Below, one piece after another: positions 1 to 8,924 of a stretch of 27,711 nt of DNA. Position 1 is the first letter of the stretch, and each line of letters opens with the position of its first letter. The notes beneath the pieces are model-generated. The model was not told where the DNA came from and searched no databases. It saw only the letters and a list, made by a program, of their open reading frames with translations. This DNA is from CAYMST01 sp964393115 (lineage in GTDB: Bacteria; Bacteroidota; Bacteroidia; Cytophagales; Cyclobacteriaceae), in the NCBI GenBank assembly GCA_964393115.1, contig CAYMST010000025.1:1-27711 (forward strand). Direction: 5' to 3'. The translations under genes were made by a program, and so were the position numbers.

Positions 1-280
1 GTTCATTAATACAATTACATAATACCTGTAATTAATGTGGTTTTAAAGGCAAACTATTAGTGTATACATCAAAAGCGTGTTTTATCTTTATTTTACTGTG
101 TTTTATCGCAGTTTTAGACGCCTCTAAATCCTTGAGAAAGGTGTAAAATGTCAAATTCAAGATGAGTCCTGGGAAATAATCGACGAACCAGCTGTGATGT
201 ATAGTTCAAAACTAAACAAAAGCTATAAATTTACATTTATTCTTTATTTATTAACATACTAGCTAAAACTAGACATAGTT
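1..280. other. Leader region upstream of the first gene
   Basis: AT-rich non-coding stretch before the first gene. I see no credible gene and no exact TAnnTTTG promoter element. The only notable signal is CTAAAACT at 263-270, listed separately. A second copy of the same 8-mer lies on the minus strand at 110-117, but no start codon follows it at the right distance. Confidence 0.5.
263..270 (+). promoter_or_regulatory. CTAAAACT leader element before the first gene
   Basis: CTAAAACT ends 10 nt before the ATG at 281. The same 8-mer lies 7, 8 and 11 nt before the starts of three minus-strand genes here. No Shine-Dalgarno sequence is present, so it may help set translation initiation. The role is inferred. 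Confidence 0.4.
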
Positions 281-3094
281 ATGAAGACTAAACTACCTAC
301 AATAATTCTATTGCTAATCGCATATTTCAATGCCTTTTCTCAGTATACGGACATATGGGAAGAGGTAAATACGGGAATTGGAAATTCCGGTGAATTTAAA
401 GTTTTGGAATTACTCAATGTTGAAGGCGAATTATTTGCTCACGTGCAAGCCGTCAGAAGCTTAGAAACAGATGAGTACTATGATATTCCTGATGGCTTAT
501 ACAAGTTTGATCATGCTACCAAATCTTGGGAATTCTACATTGGTGAATATGACCAATACAATATGCAACAACTGCATGTTGTCGGAAATGCCATATATGG
601 ACCTAAAGGTGATAAAATTCACCGGTTAGAAATTGGTAAGAAAGAATGGGAAGTATGGAAAACGTTTGACCCAAATGAAATTCCTGCCGAAAAAGGTAAA
701 GTATATTTTAAAAAGTCGTGTGCTGCTGGAAACTTTCTTTACGGTCTAAGAGGTGCTGAAAAAGAGGGTTTTTGGGTAGTGAAAATTGATACCCGGACAG
801 GGGAACAAATTCATCTCAGAGAAGAAGGGGTTGTATATCCTCTACCTCCCGAAAATGTGAACAAAATGAGAGATCTTTCTGCCTTAAAAGATGGGCGTGT
901 ATATGTAAGTTATACTTGGCAAGCCAGAGATTTCCAAGATCCTCCTCCAAACTACAAAGGAACATGGCCTGGTGATGCAAAGGCGATCTATGAGTGGCGA
1001 GAAGATCATTTTAAAGATATAACCGTAGGGTTGAACCTAATCAGTATTTTAGGTAATGGCATCGGTCCATTTGGAGGAACCTGTGTGAATGAAGAACAAA
1101 CCGAGTTATATGCCTCGACCGAACAAGGTTATTACAAAAGAGGAGTAGATGGATGGTTTCTCATTGGTGAGCAAAAAGGAAATAGTACATTGTACGCGGT
1201 TGGTGATTACCTAATAGTAGGACTCAACCGTATCGATAAAGCGCGTAAAACATTTTTGGGTAGTGGCCCCACTAATTTCTTGGACTGTAAGCACAACCGT
1301 TATAGATATACAATCTCCACCGACGGCGGACAAACATTCTTTACAGCGTTTGCTGGAAACATTGATTTAAACGATTGTGACTGGCGAAACCCTCAGCATA
1401 AAGGAGTATTTATGATGAAAGTGGATCCGGAAAAACCTTCTAAAGTGCAAAACCTTCACATGGAAACGGCTGGGTATGTAGGAGCATCCGGACATAACGA
1501 AACTGTTGGTTCAGCATTCCTGCCAGACAGTAGTGCGGTAATCGTAGGAAATTTTGATGCTTCGGTCATCGCTAATCAAATATTACTAAATGGTGCAACG
1601 AATGCTTCTAAGGGAAGAGTTTTGGTTATGGATCCCATGGCTGAAGACGTTAAAAAAGAGATTGTGCTTGGAGACGAGGTCTATGATATGGACTACAATG
1701 AAGTTTCGGAACTGCTAGTAGTATCTGGTAATTTTGGAATTGTAGTACTGGACAAAACAATGGAATCTATCGTTTGGCAAACTAGTGAGGTCACCCGAAG
1801 TTTTGACGGACGAATAGCTATAGCTGAAAATGGCTATGTAGCCGCTATTATGCCATCAGGAACCAACGGTCCAGGTCAAATAAAGCTATGGGATGCATCT
1901 GGAAATGTATTGGGTACAAATTCCTCGCGCGACTTCAACCGGACACACATTACTTCTTTAGAAATCAGTTCTGTTGCCCCGCATGAAAAAGTATATGTAG
2001 GTGGCTTCGTTCAAGCTACCAATATTTTTCAAGTTGCTTATGTCGATGCCTACGACATTACCGATGTAACGTCAAAAGTATGGACCACCTGGGGACTCAA
2101 CCCTACACCCGAAGTCAGAGCGCACGGAGCAGATACTCGTATATATCAAATTGCCCTTAACAAGGATAATGTTTTTGTTGCCGGAGAATCTGCTGGTGGT
2201 GGGCCTGGTGGGTTTACTATTTTCGCATTCGATGGTAAAGGCGTTCAAAATACTACCGCCGTGGGGAACGACTTTTATAACAATGCGACCAACAGCTGCG
2301 GAGCATGCCATATTACCTATATGGGTAAAATTAATCCTGCTACTGGGACGGTCGAAAGAGGTAGTTTCTTACATGGAAGGCTTCCAAATGGTAAGACCAA
2401 TACACATAAGACCAATAATGGATATCTTCAAGTTGACGACGATGGCAGCATATTCCTAGGTGGTGTGGCCGCAGCTTTTATTGAAGGCAGAAAAACATTT
2501 AATATAAATGGACAGCTAGCTGGTGACTACAAAGGTGACATGATTTATGTGCAATTGGATTCAGATATGCTAAACCGTACAGTATGGGCTGTATTTTCCA
2601 AGAATGGTGGAGGGGGTACACTGCGCTCCATCTCTCGTCAAGGTGATAAGGTACTTATTGTAGGTAATTCTAACAAAGGTCAGATGTACACTACTGAAAA
2701 TAGTTTCGCTACAGAACCTTTCAATTTGAGTGGAGACACATTAACCAATGACGAAGTATATTATGGGGTATTTTATAAGGATGTTTGGAATCATACCAAT
2801 AAAGATCCTTTAGAGTACCGTTTTATATCACAAGACTATCTAGGCGTATTAAGTGTCCCACACCTTCCAAAATCAGAAGATAATTTCATTGTTACACTCT
2901 CCAAAAGTACCGCAATAGAGACTAGAGTCTACAATAGCAATGGAGCATTAGTACAACAACAGTCCATACAAGGAAGACCAGGAGAAAATAACATCTCCAT
3001 TGACTACGCTGAATTGGGAGAAGGTCTATTTATTGGTAAAATATTTTACGGAACAAAGGTTAAGAGTTTTAAATTTATGGTTAAAGGATATTAA
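281..3094 (+). CDS. Secreted propeller-like protein with T9SS type A sorting domain
   Basis: A 937-residue exported protein of unknown function. Residues 1-20 form a signal peptide (basic start, hydrophobic ILLLIAYF core, cleavage near AFS-Q). The long middle is built of short beta-strand repeats of the type G-x-hydrophobic-V-G-x-x, as in beta-propellers that display or bind polymers. No catalytic family is recognisable. Residues about 865-937 look like a T9SS type A C-terminal domain (VYNSNGALV, then GLFIGKI, ending KSFKFMVKGY), so export across the outer membrane is expected. One CxxCH motif (CGACH, residues 673-677) could bind c-type heme or form a disulfide. The gene stands alone on the plus strand and is followed by a strong terminator. 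The start fits the signal peptide and the CTAAAACT leader. Function is open; export route is fairly sure. Confidence 0.85.
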   Translation: MKTKLPTIILLLIAYFNAFSQYTDIWEEVNTGIGNSGEFKVLELLNVEGELFAHVQAVRSLETDEYYDIPDGLYKFDHATKSWEFYIGEYDQYNMQQLHVVGNAIYGPKGDKIHRLEIGKKEWEVWKTFDPNEIPAEKGKVYFKKSCAAGNFLYGLRGAEKEGFWVVKIDTRTGEQIHLREEGVVYPLPPENVNKMRDLSALKDGRVYVSYTWQARDFQDPPPNYKGTWPGDAKAIYEWREDHFKDITVGLNLISILGNGIGPFGGTCVNEEQTELYASTEQGYYKRGVDGWFLIGEQKGNSTLYAVGDYLIVGLNRIDKARKTFLGSGPTNFLDCKHNRYRYTISTDGGQTFFTAFAGNIDLNDCDWRNPQHKGVFMMKVDPEKPSKVQNLHMETAGYVGASGHNETVGSAFLPDSSAVIVGNFDASVIANQILLNGATNASKGRVLVMDPMAEDVKKEIVLGDEVYDMDYNEVSELLVVSGNFGIVVLDKTMESIVWQTSEVTRSFDGRIAIAENGYVAAIMPSGTNGPGQIKLWDASGNVLGTNSSRDFNRTHITSLEISSVAPHEKVYVGGFVQATNIFQVAYVDAYDITDVTSKVWTTWGLNPTPEVRAHGADTRIYQIALNKDNVFVAGESAGGGPGGFTIFAFDGKGVQNTTAVGNDFYNNATNSCGACHITYMGKINPATGTVERGSFLHGRLPNGKTNTHKTNNGYLQVDDDGSIFLGGVAAAFIEGRKTFNINGQLAGDYKGDMIYVQLDSDMLNRTVWAVFSKNGGGGTLRSISRQGDKVLIVGNSNKGQMYTTENSFATEPFNLSGDTLTNDEVYYGVFYKDVWNHTNKDPLEYRFISQDYLGVLSVPHLPKSEDNFIVTLSKSTAIETRVYNSNGALVQQQSIQGRPGENNISIDYAELGEGLFIGKIFYGTKVKSFKFMVKGY

Positions 3095-3140
3095 ATCAGG
3101 TGTATTACCGCAACTGATACAATCCATATCAGATGCTTTG

Positions 3141-3169
3141 AACTGCTCAAGTAATTGAGCAGTTTTTTT
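3141..3169 (+). terminator. Rho-independent terminator of the T9SS propeller gene
   Basis: Perfect 10-bp stem AACTGCTCAA / TTGAGCAGTT with a GTAA loop, running into a T tract, 46 nt past the stop codon. Confidence 0.9.
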
Positions 3170-3795
3170 AGTTATAATCTATTTTCAACCAAGTACAGTA
3201 CCGAATCAACCGACAAAAAGCATTTGACATATCTGGATGTCTTATCAGAATTTCAAGTCCATTGCTTGATTTTATCTCCAAGGGTCACCACACCAGCTTA
3301 ATGATATTCGCGATAAACTCATTCATCTTTCCACTGGTAGGTTTAGGTCGATAAACTAAAGCTGTTTTCACATATTAACCCTTATGAAAACAGTTCTAAG
3401 CCTTGCTTGTAAATAGCCATAACTAAACCGATGCTCTGGTAACCATTTCTTCCAATAACTTATCGAAAGTCTTCGTTAGGGCTAATATAAAATCCAGTAA
3501 CACATCGTTCAAACTCTTTTATATGGATTCCATAAGATCCAGTAGTCTGTGCCTGATAAGAAATAACCGAAAGTAAAGGCTTCAAATGGATATTTCAAGT
3601 GCAACCGAAGGCATTACTAAATCGAATTTGGCGGGATAGATGGGATTTGAATCACCAGCAGAATCTCCATTGATTTCATCCAAACATACTAAAGATCAGA
3701 ATTCCTTATTCAAGATAACATGCCATTTAAGGCCATATAGCCATATCATGTAGTTTCATCTTATGATACAATTCTCTGATCTTCACTAAAACAGT
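3170..3795. other. Gene-poor stretch, possible decayed reading frame
   Basis: About 620 bases without an intact gene. On the minus strand, short protein-like stretches are split across frames by stops: one contains KTALVYRPKPTSG and ends IIKLVW (about 3284-3371), another contains YGIHIKEFERCVTGFY, and a third contains NGDSAGDSNPIYPAKFD (about 3590-3695). The first faintly recalls the C-terminus of LysR-type regulators, but this is weak. The stretch may be a degraded gene or chance open frames. I see no insertion-sequence ends. Confidence 0.25.
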
Positions 3796-3824
3796 AAAAG
3801 CTACCCAAATATTGGGTAGCTTTT
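3796..3824 (-). terminator. Terminator downstream of the lipoprotein gene
   Basis: Perfect 13-bp inverted repeat AAAAGCTACCCAA / TTGGGTAGCTTTT around a 3-nt loop. A-tract and T-tract flanks would let it work in both directions. It lies 62 nt past the lipoprotein stop. Confidence 0.85.
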
Positions 3825-3886
3825 GATCAGTTCATCTGTCTATGCATGTATTGATTACCTGACCTTTTAGAGTATTAGTCTTTTGG

Positions 3887-4669
3887 TTATTTCAACACGT
3901 TGTGTATTGCTCCGTAAACGTTAATTGGATATTTCTGTAAAAATCCAGTTGCTAAATAAGCCTCAATAAAAGACTGATCTTGATTCACCGCCTGATAAGA
4001 AGCCGCATCTTTATAAATAGTCATCCCAACAACGATGTTTTCATTTGATAGCGACTTCCACTGCACCTCTCTCACAAAATTATTCTGCGCCGCCAATACC
4101 GCTAGGTATGCATCTCTTTTGGACTCATAATCAGCTTGATCAAAATCATCATATTTGGATAAGTCTCTTACTGCCACTTCCCAAACTTGTCCTGTTCCTT
4201 TATTCGCAAAATCCGCTAAATCAACTATTTCGTTTTCATCAAGTGGTTGTAGTACTTCGAATGCAATAAAGTCGAATGTAGAAAAGAAAGCATTAGCCAC
4301 TGATTGGTCTATACCTCCTCCAATAGCTTGGAACGTCGCAAAGTCTTTAAACGAAGTTAATCCTACAAATACACTGTCAACGGCAAGACCAGAATTCGTA
4401 AATTCAAAAAATGGTTGAAACTCACGATCCGTTATCGTACCCTCTGGTGCTTCTAATAAAGCTACATAAGCATCTCTTTTTGTTTTGAAATCCTCAATCG
4501 ATTGTCCTGATTTTACTTTACGAATAGGCATTACAAAAACGTTGTCTTTACTAACCTCTGTCGTGTTTGTATCATTTGTATCCGTAGAAGTTGTTCCGTC
4601 ATCATCTGAGCTGCACGATGAGAAGGTAATTAAGCACATTAAGAAAGTTGAAAAAAGGAATTTGTCCAT
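3887..4669 (-). CDS. Surface-type lipoprotein with two repeated ABM-like halves
   Basis: A 260-residue lipoprotein. Residues 1-18 are a short hydrophobic signal, and Cys19 sits in FSSC, a lipobox typical of Bacteroidota. The following SSDDDG resembles the acidic lipoprotein export signal that sends such proteins to the cell surface. A Thr/Asp-rich linker follows (about 24-40). The rest is two related halves, about 42-145 and 160-258, offset by 120 residues: KRDAYVALL (64-72) matches KRDAYLAVL (184-192), and both halves have a later FVGLTSFKD / VVGMTIYKD strand. The layout suggests a ferredoxin-like dimeric alpha-beta-barrel (ABM-like) fold duplicated in one chain. Enzyme activity cannot be read from the sequence. 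It lies 83 bp downstream of an AraC regulator on the same strand, so the two may be co-transcribed. Confidence 0.8.
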   Translation of the reverse strand: MDKFLFSTFLMCLITFSSCSSDDDGTTSTDTNDTNTTEVSKDNVFVMPIRKVKSGQSIEDFKTKRDAYVALLEAPEGTITDREFQPFFEFTNSGLAVDSVFVGLTSFKDFATFQAIGGGIDQSVANAFFSTFDFIAFEVLQPLDENEIVDLADFANKGTGQVWEVAVRDLSKYDDFDQADYESKRDAYLAVLAAQNNFVREVQWKSLSNENIVVGMTIYKDAASYQAVNQDQSFIEAYLATGFLQKYPINVYGAIHNVLK

Positions 4670-4752
4670 GTGAATATTAGTTTATTTATACATTCACAAA
4701 ATTCACCCATCTACAGGTCTCTTAAAATGCACGATTGTGTCAATAAGATGTA

Positions 4753-5601
4753 CTATTCTGCATATTTAGTCCTAAAGCCTTCAGGACTAAGCCCCGTTTT
4801 CTGCTTGAAAAGTCTCGAAAAGTAATATTGACTCTCATAACCAAGGGTAAAAGCTATTTCTTTAATTGACTTTTCTCCAAAGGACAGCTCTCGTTTGGCT
4901 TCACTCAGTGTTTTGTCAATGATAAACTCCGATACAGTGAATCCGGTTGTTTTTTTAACGATTTCGTTAAGCTTTCTTTTATTAATATCTAACTCTGAAG
5001 AATAGTATTCAACCCCTTTTTGAGCAATGAAATTATCTTCTACACTTTTGATGAACCGCTGAAAAGGACGACGAATAGTCAGAAAATTGTTACTATCAGC
5101 GCTTTCTTGTATTACTCCTTCTAGTTTATTGATCAGCGCCAACATTAAGTTCTGTAAAAGAAACGTGTGGTTTTGATTTTCTTCATTGTCTTGTTCTAGT
5201 GCCAAAATCTCAAAGTATAGTTTAAGGGCAGGAATATCTTTAATAGAAATCTCCTGTGACAGTTTATGTAAAGCGAAAGCATACTGTAAGAAGGCATCCA
5301 ATAGCTCTTTTTGAACCTTTGAAAAAAAGTCTTCTTTGAATGAAATGGCATAACCGCTAACGGCGGTTATTTCTTTGCATAGGTATATAGAACCTTTTGG
5401 AATAATCAGAATATGATTCGATGACAGCTCGTACGTGTCAAAATCAACTTCTTGAACACTCTTGCCTGATGACTGGAAGAGTATCGTATGAAAACCATGT
5501 CTGCTTCTTTCTTCACGAAAGAATTGATCTCTTTCGCATAAGTTGCTAACGATGAAATTACTTCTTTGTCTACTAAATAATTGGTTTTCGAGCGACTGCA
5601 T
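4753..5601 (-). CDS. AraC-family transcriptional regulator
   Basis: A soluble 282-residue regulator. Residues about 35-110 look like a small cupin-type sensor domain (strands around HTILFQSSG and LIIPKGSIYLC). Residues about 185-282 are a standard AraC double helix-turn-helix: the first helix pair spans SELDINKRKLNEIVKKTTG, and the second contains the hallmark IKEIAFTLGYESQYYFSRLFK and ends GLSPEGFRTKY. I use the ATG at 5601. The frame stays open 13 codons further to a TTG at 5640, but ATG is the usual start in this phylum and neither has a ribosome binding site. The likely targets are itself and the lipoprotein gene downstream. Its inducer is unknown. Confidence 0.85.
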   Translation of the reverse strand: MQSLENQLFSRQRSNFIVSNLCERDQFFREERSRHGFHTILFQSSGKSVQEVDFDTYELSSNHILIIPKGSIYLCKEITAVSGYAISFKEDFFSKVQKELLDAFLQYAFALHKLSQEISIKDIPALKLYFEILALEQDNEENQNHTFLLQNLMLALINKLEGVIQESADSNNFLTIRRPFQRFIKSVEDNFIAQKGVEYYSSELDINKRKLNEIVKKTTGFTVSEFIIDKTLSEAKRELSFGEKSIKEIAFTLGYESQYYFSRLFKQKTGLSPEGFRTKYAE

Positions 5602-5695
5602 AAGATGTTGTAAAGGCCGCAATAACCATCTAACTATCAATACGCCTTAATTGCCACCGCTAAGAAAAGATACAATTGATAAATATGCTAAAAGA

Positions 5696-5719
5696 GCACT
5701 TCGAAATAGTGCCTTTTTT
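5696..5719. terminator. Weak hairpin, possible secondary terminator
   Basis: GCACT / AGTGC, a 5-bp stem with a 7-nt loop and a T run on the plus-strand side. On the minus strand a shorter T run follows. It may back up the stronger hairpin at 5739-5767. The stem is short, so the call is tentative. Confidence 0.35.
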
Positions 5720-5738
5720 ATACTTGCGAAAACATAAA

Positions 5739-5767
5739 AAAAGCTGTCTCTACAAAAGACAGCTTTT
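5739..5767 (-). terminator. Rho-independent terminator of the first GH5 gene
   Basis: 11-bp perfect stem AAAAGCTGTCT / AGACAGCTTTT with a 7-nt loop. On the minus strand it runs into seven T residues, 29 nt past the stop at 5797. Confidence 0.9.
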
Positions 5768-5796
5768 ATACTAACTATTACATACTGTTCACTGTT

Positions 5797-8679
5797 CTAC
5801 TCTATTGCGATCTTTCTGGTAATTACCTCTCCGTTAAGTTGTACTGAAAGGTAGTATATACCCGTATTAATTTTATTTAAACTAATGGCTCGACTATTGT
5901 TGTCTACCATTCCTGCTTTTACCAGTCTACCATCTGTTCCGAAAAGCTTATAAAGAGCATTACTCAATTCAGCGTGATATATTATTTTCAAGTCACAATT
6001 GCCTTGCGAACATGGTACCGGAGCAATTGATAGCTGTGCCGGAATACTTTTAGTATCCGCAAAACGACTAGCACCGCCGATATTGAATGTCCCTTTTTTA
6101 CCTGGATATGATGATCTTGTGAGTCCAGACTCACTATGTAGCAATGTCCAGTTACTTCCATCATTAGAACCATGCACATCAAAAGATCCTGGGCCCCTAT
6201 CTGTAGCCACCGGCTCGATAACTATAGCTGTTGGCATAATGGCATTAGCAGCAGTCAAATCCAATGTAATTGACGATGGGAAGGTGTTTTCTGGTTTCCA
6301 AGCGCCAGTCCCCAACTTACCGTCATATGCTCTCCAGTCCGTATTCTGACTGATAGTAGAGTTCACTCTACTTTGTGTTCCATTGGTAATCGAAGGAGTT
6401 GGATGTGTGCTATTGCCCACTTTCCATGATATCTCTCCTATTCGAACCTGGTTCTTAGCCTTGCTCTTAACCGTTAGACGTAGGTAACGATATGCTGTTG
6501 ATGGCGGAGGTGGCGGCGGAGGTGTAATTCCACAATCGTCCGTAGAGACATTTCTAGCATTACTCGCTATGGATTTATTTCCTGCTGCATCCATTGCTAC
6601 AACTCGGAATGAATACTGCGTTTCACAATCTAATCCTGATATACTAGTAGATGTACCATTCACCGTTTTCACGACACTGCCATTCTGCATAACCTCATAC
6701 CCGGTAACTCCGACATTATCATTCGACGCTCCCCAGCTAAGGTCCATGCTGGTTTTAGTAATATTAGAAGCAGTAATATTGCCTGGCTTAGATGGCCCTT
6801 GCGTATCTACAGTGCCCCCACCAGTTTTCTCAAATTCGACCGCATCTAAATCAAAACCTCCTCCATTAACGTATTCAAGACGAAGTGTTTGGTCCGCTCC
6901 TCCACCTAAAGTGACATTGCTGATCTTGGTCGTAGTGAATGTGGTCCAGCTACCACTATTCGTGATGTTAGTGATTGTTCCCACCACGTTATCATTGATA
7001 GAAACTTGAAGATCACCTTGGGTAGGGGCACCTGAAGCGTAGGTTAATATTATATCGTATTTTCCAGCTTGGATATCTACAGAATACGCCAACCATTCTC
7101 CATTATTCGAATACCCAACGCTACGACCATTGCTCGCCGAAGCTTTCGCTACTACGTCAACGTTATCTCCAGGTCTGAATGATTGATCACCCTGCTTGGT
7201 ACCATTATCATGGTAGGCCATTCCTTCACCTCCTAGATCATAATGCTCTCCTTCAATTTTTCCTGGAATTTGATGATTTACACCTAAGAATGGTCCAGTC
7301 ATACAAGCAGCCGTAGTTCTAGTAACCGTATTACTAGTACCTGACTTGTTGCCTGCCAAGTCTACTGCTTTAATTTTGAAAGAGTATGTGGTTTCACAAC
7401 CTAACCACGTAACATCAGTAGAAGTACCTGTAACCACTATGGTAGGCTGATTATTGATAATGATTTCATACCCTTCCACACCGGTATTATCACTTGAACC
7501 TGTCCAGCTAAGTTTAGCTGAAGTAGCCGTCACATTGGTGACTGAAAGGTTCTTAGGAGCTGTAGGTGCCTGAGTATCCACAGGGTCATTAAATTGCTTG
7601 ATTAAAAGCTTGTGCAATTCCCATCTGGATTTTGGTATCTGTGCGTTGTAGTCTGGTTTTGGCTCATCCCATGCGTGATAGGTATAACTCCATCCTTTTT
7701 CATTGAAGATACTCACCGCATCTTTTAACCACTTATCACCACCATGTCTTGGGGGATCTTCGTTTGGACGACCTAAATCCCAGGCGCCTCCAGCGTTATA
7801 AATGGCACCGAACTCACCTACAAACAATCTCCAGTTTCCGTGTTGGTTTCCCCATTCTTGTACTGAACCAAGCATACCATGCTGATCAGCTTTCATGTTC
7901 GCCTTTGTCCAGTCTTTGGTAATGTCTGGATATCTCTGTCCTCTAGGGTTAGCTCCTCTACCCTGATGAGTGTATGAATGTGGCCAGTAAAAGTGTGGGC
8001 CAAATAGAATCTTACTTTTTGGTAAATCTTGACCATAGGCACTTGGCGCCTTTACAACACCATCCACAAAGTCCGAAGACCTAAACTCCAATAATATATT
8101 GTGATGATCATCATGCTTACGAATGGCCTTAATAGCTGGTTTGTAGAAATGATCTTTTAGGTTAAACGGTTGATCCCACATGTCAAGCCCCCTTTGTGGT
8201 GCTCCTTCATTCATCAAGTCGTATGCCCAAATTACATCGCCATACTTAGCGCACTCCTTGGCTATTCTATCCCATAATTTGATAAATGCCTGACGTGCCG
8301 GTTCAGAGTTGTACAGATCATCAGAAGCCCAGGTGGTATATCTGTTCCGTGCCAGTGGCATGGCATGAGGATCGATGATGACCCTGACCTTATGCTTTTG
8401 AGCAAAACCGATAAGTTGATGCAGCCTTTTCCAGTTATCCTCGTACCATCTAAACGGTGCTTTATGAGGATTCATTAAAGGTTTGGTGGAAAACGCTAGG
8501 CGTACCACATTACATCCAACATTTTTCATCTTAATGATATCCTGCTCATTAATGAGCTGCTGTTGTACATTAAAACCTACAGTCCTTTGGACTTGTTGTG
8601 CACGCACATAGCTGGTATTCAAAAAGCCTAGTATGCCTAGAAACACTACAGCTAGCGTAGATATTTTATTTGTTTTCAT
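5797..8679 (-). CDS. Secreted GH5 glycoside hydrolase with FN3, CBM6, discoidin-like and T9SS domains
   Basis: A 960-residue modular beta-glycanase, probably a cellulase or related endoglucanase. Residues 1-28 are a signal peptide (cleavage near VRA-QQ). GH5 TIM barrel, about 30-365: Arg60 in CNVVRL, His105, the acid/base Glu158 in DLMNE, His229/Tyr231 in GPHFYW, the nucleophile Glu289 in VGEFG, and Trp337. The full retaining GH5 set is present. Then come FN3 (about 372-457), CBM6 (about 466-618), a second FN3 (about 628-716), a seven-proline linker, a discoidin-like domain (about 729-868) and a T9SS tail (about 880-960). The tail has an unusual Cys pair, PVPCSQGNCDL. It is a paralogue of the next gene, which lacks the first FN3 and the CBM6. 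Exact substrate is not settled by sequence; cellulose, mixed-linkage glucan and mannan are all possible. Confidence 0.9.
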   Translation of the reverse strand: MKTNKISTLAVVFLGILGFLNTSYVRAQQVQRTVGFNVQQQLINEQDIIKMKNVGCNVVRLAFSTKPLMNPHKAPFRWYEDNWKRLHQLIGFAQKHKVRVIIDPHAMPLARNRYTTWASDDLYNSEPARQAFIKLWDRIAKECAKYGDVIWAYDLMNEGAPQRGLDMWDQPFNLKDHFYKPAIKAIRKHDDHHNILLEFRSSDFVDGVVKAPSAYGQDLPKSKILFGPHFYWPHSYTHQGRGANPRGQRYPDITKDWTKANMKADQHGMLGSVQEWGNQHGNWRLFVGEFGAIYNAGGAWDLGRPNEDPPRHGGDKWLKDAVSIFNEKGWSYTYHAWDEPKPDYNAQIPKSRWELHKLLIKQFNDPVDTQAPTAPKNLSVTNVTATSAKLSWTGSSDNTGVEGYEIIINNQPTIVVTGTSTDVTWLGCETTYSFKIKAVDLAGNKSGTSNTVTRTTAACMTGPFLGVNHQIPGKIEGEHYDLGGEGMAYHDNGTKQGDQSFRPGDNVDVVAKASASNGRSVGYSNNGEWLAYSVDIQAGKYDIILTYASGAPTQGDLQVSINDNVVGTITNITNSGSWTTFTTTKISNVTLGGGADQTLRLEYVNGGGFDLDAVEFEKTGGGTVDTQGPSKPGNITASNITKTSMDLSWGASNDNVGVTGYEVMQNGSVVKTVNGTSTSISGLDCETQYSFRVVAMDAAGNKSIASNARNVSTDDCGITPPPPPPPSTAYRYLRLTVKSKAKNQVRIGEISWKVGNSTHPTPSITNGTQSRVNSTISQNTDWRAYDGKLGTGAWKPENTFPSSITLDLTAANAIMPTAIVIEPVATDRGPGSFDVHGSNDGSNWTLLHSESGLTRSSYPGKKGTFNIGGASRFADTKSIPAQLSIAPVPCSQGNCDLKIIYHAELSNALYKLFGTDGRLVKAGMVDNNSRAISLNKINTGIYYLSVQLNGEVITRKIAIE

Positions 8680-8924
8680 CTGTATTTATTTATTACCACT
8701 GGATCGAGTCGCCCAATGGAATTCGAGATAAACTCCTCTCCCTCATATTTAAATATGATTATGGATTTAAGTTTATACTCAAGTCATATGATAGTTTTCT
8801 AATAAAGCGAACAATCCGTTTCGCTCGCTCTTTATTCAGGAAAGAGATAAATAATTTGGTATACCGTTATATGGTAGCCAGGACACTAATAGTCCTGACT
8901 ACTCTGTATATGAATGCTTAAGTA
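8680..8924. other. Intergenic region between the two GH5 genes
   Basis: This holds the 3' hairpin of the upstream GH5 gene and the leader of the downstream one. An imperfect inverted repeat, AATAAAGCGA (8801-8810) with TCGCTCTTTATT (8825-8836), lies about 125-160 bp before the ATG at 8679 and could be an operator. No exact TAnnTTTG element was found. A plus-strand open frame runs through it but looks like chance. Confidence 0.4.
8875..8901 (-). terminator. 3' stem-loop without U tract after the second GH5 gene
   Basis: On the minus strand TAGTCAGGAC pairs with GTCCTGGCTA around a short loop, 24 nt past the stop at 8925. One position pairs only as U-G, and only in minus-strand RNA, which fits a role in that transcript. 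There is no T tract, so it may protect the 3' end and not terminate. Confidence 0.4.

Noticed and set aside
5602..5640. TTG start at 5640 for the AraC regulator
   Set aside because: The ATG at 5601 gives a normal length, and TTG starts are rare in this phylum. No leader signal favours the longer form.
8670..8921. Plus-strand open frame of 83 codons between the GH5 genes
   Set aside because: No recognisable domain, no start signal, and it covers the leader and the 3' hairpin of minus-strand genes. Its residues look like a chance frame in AT-rich DNA.
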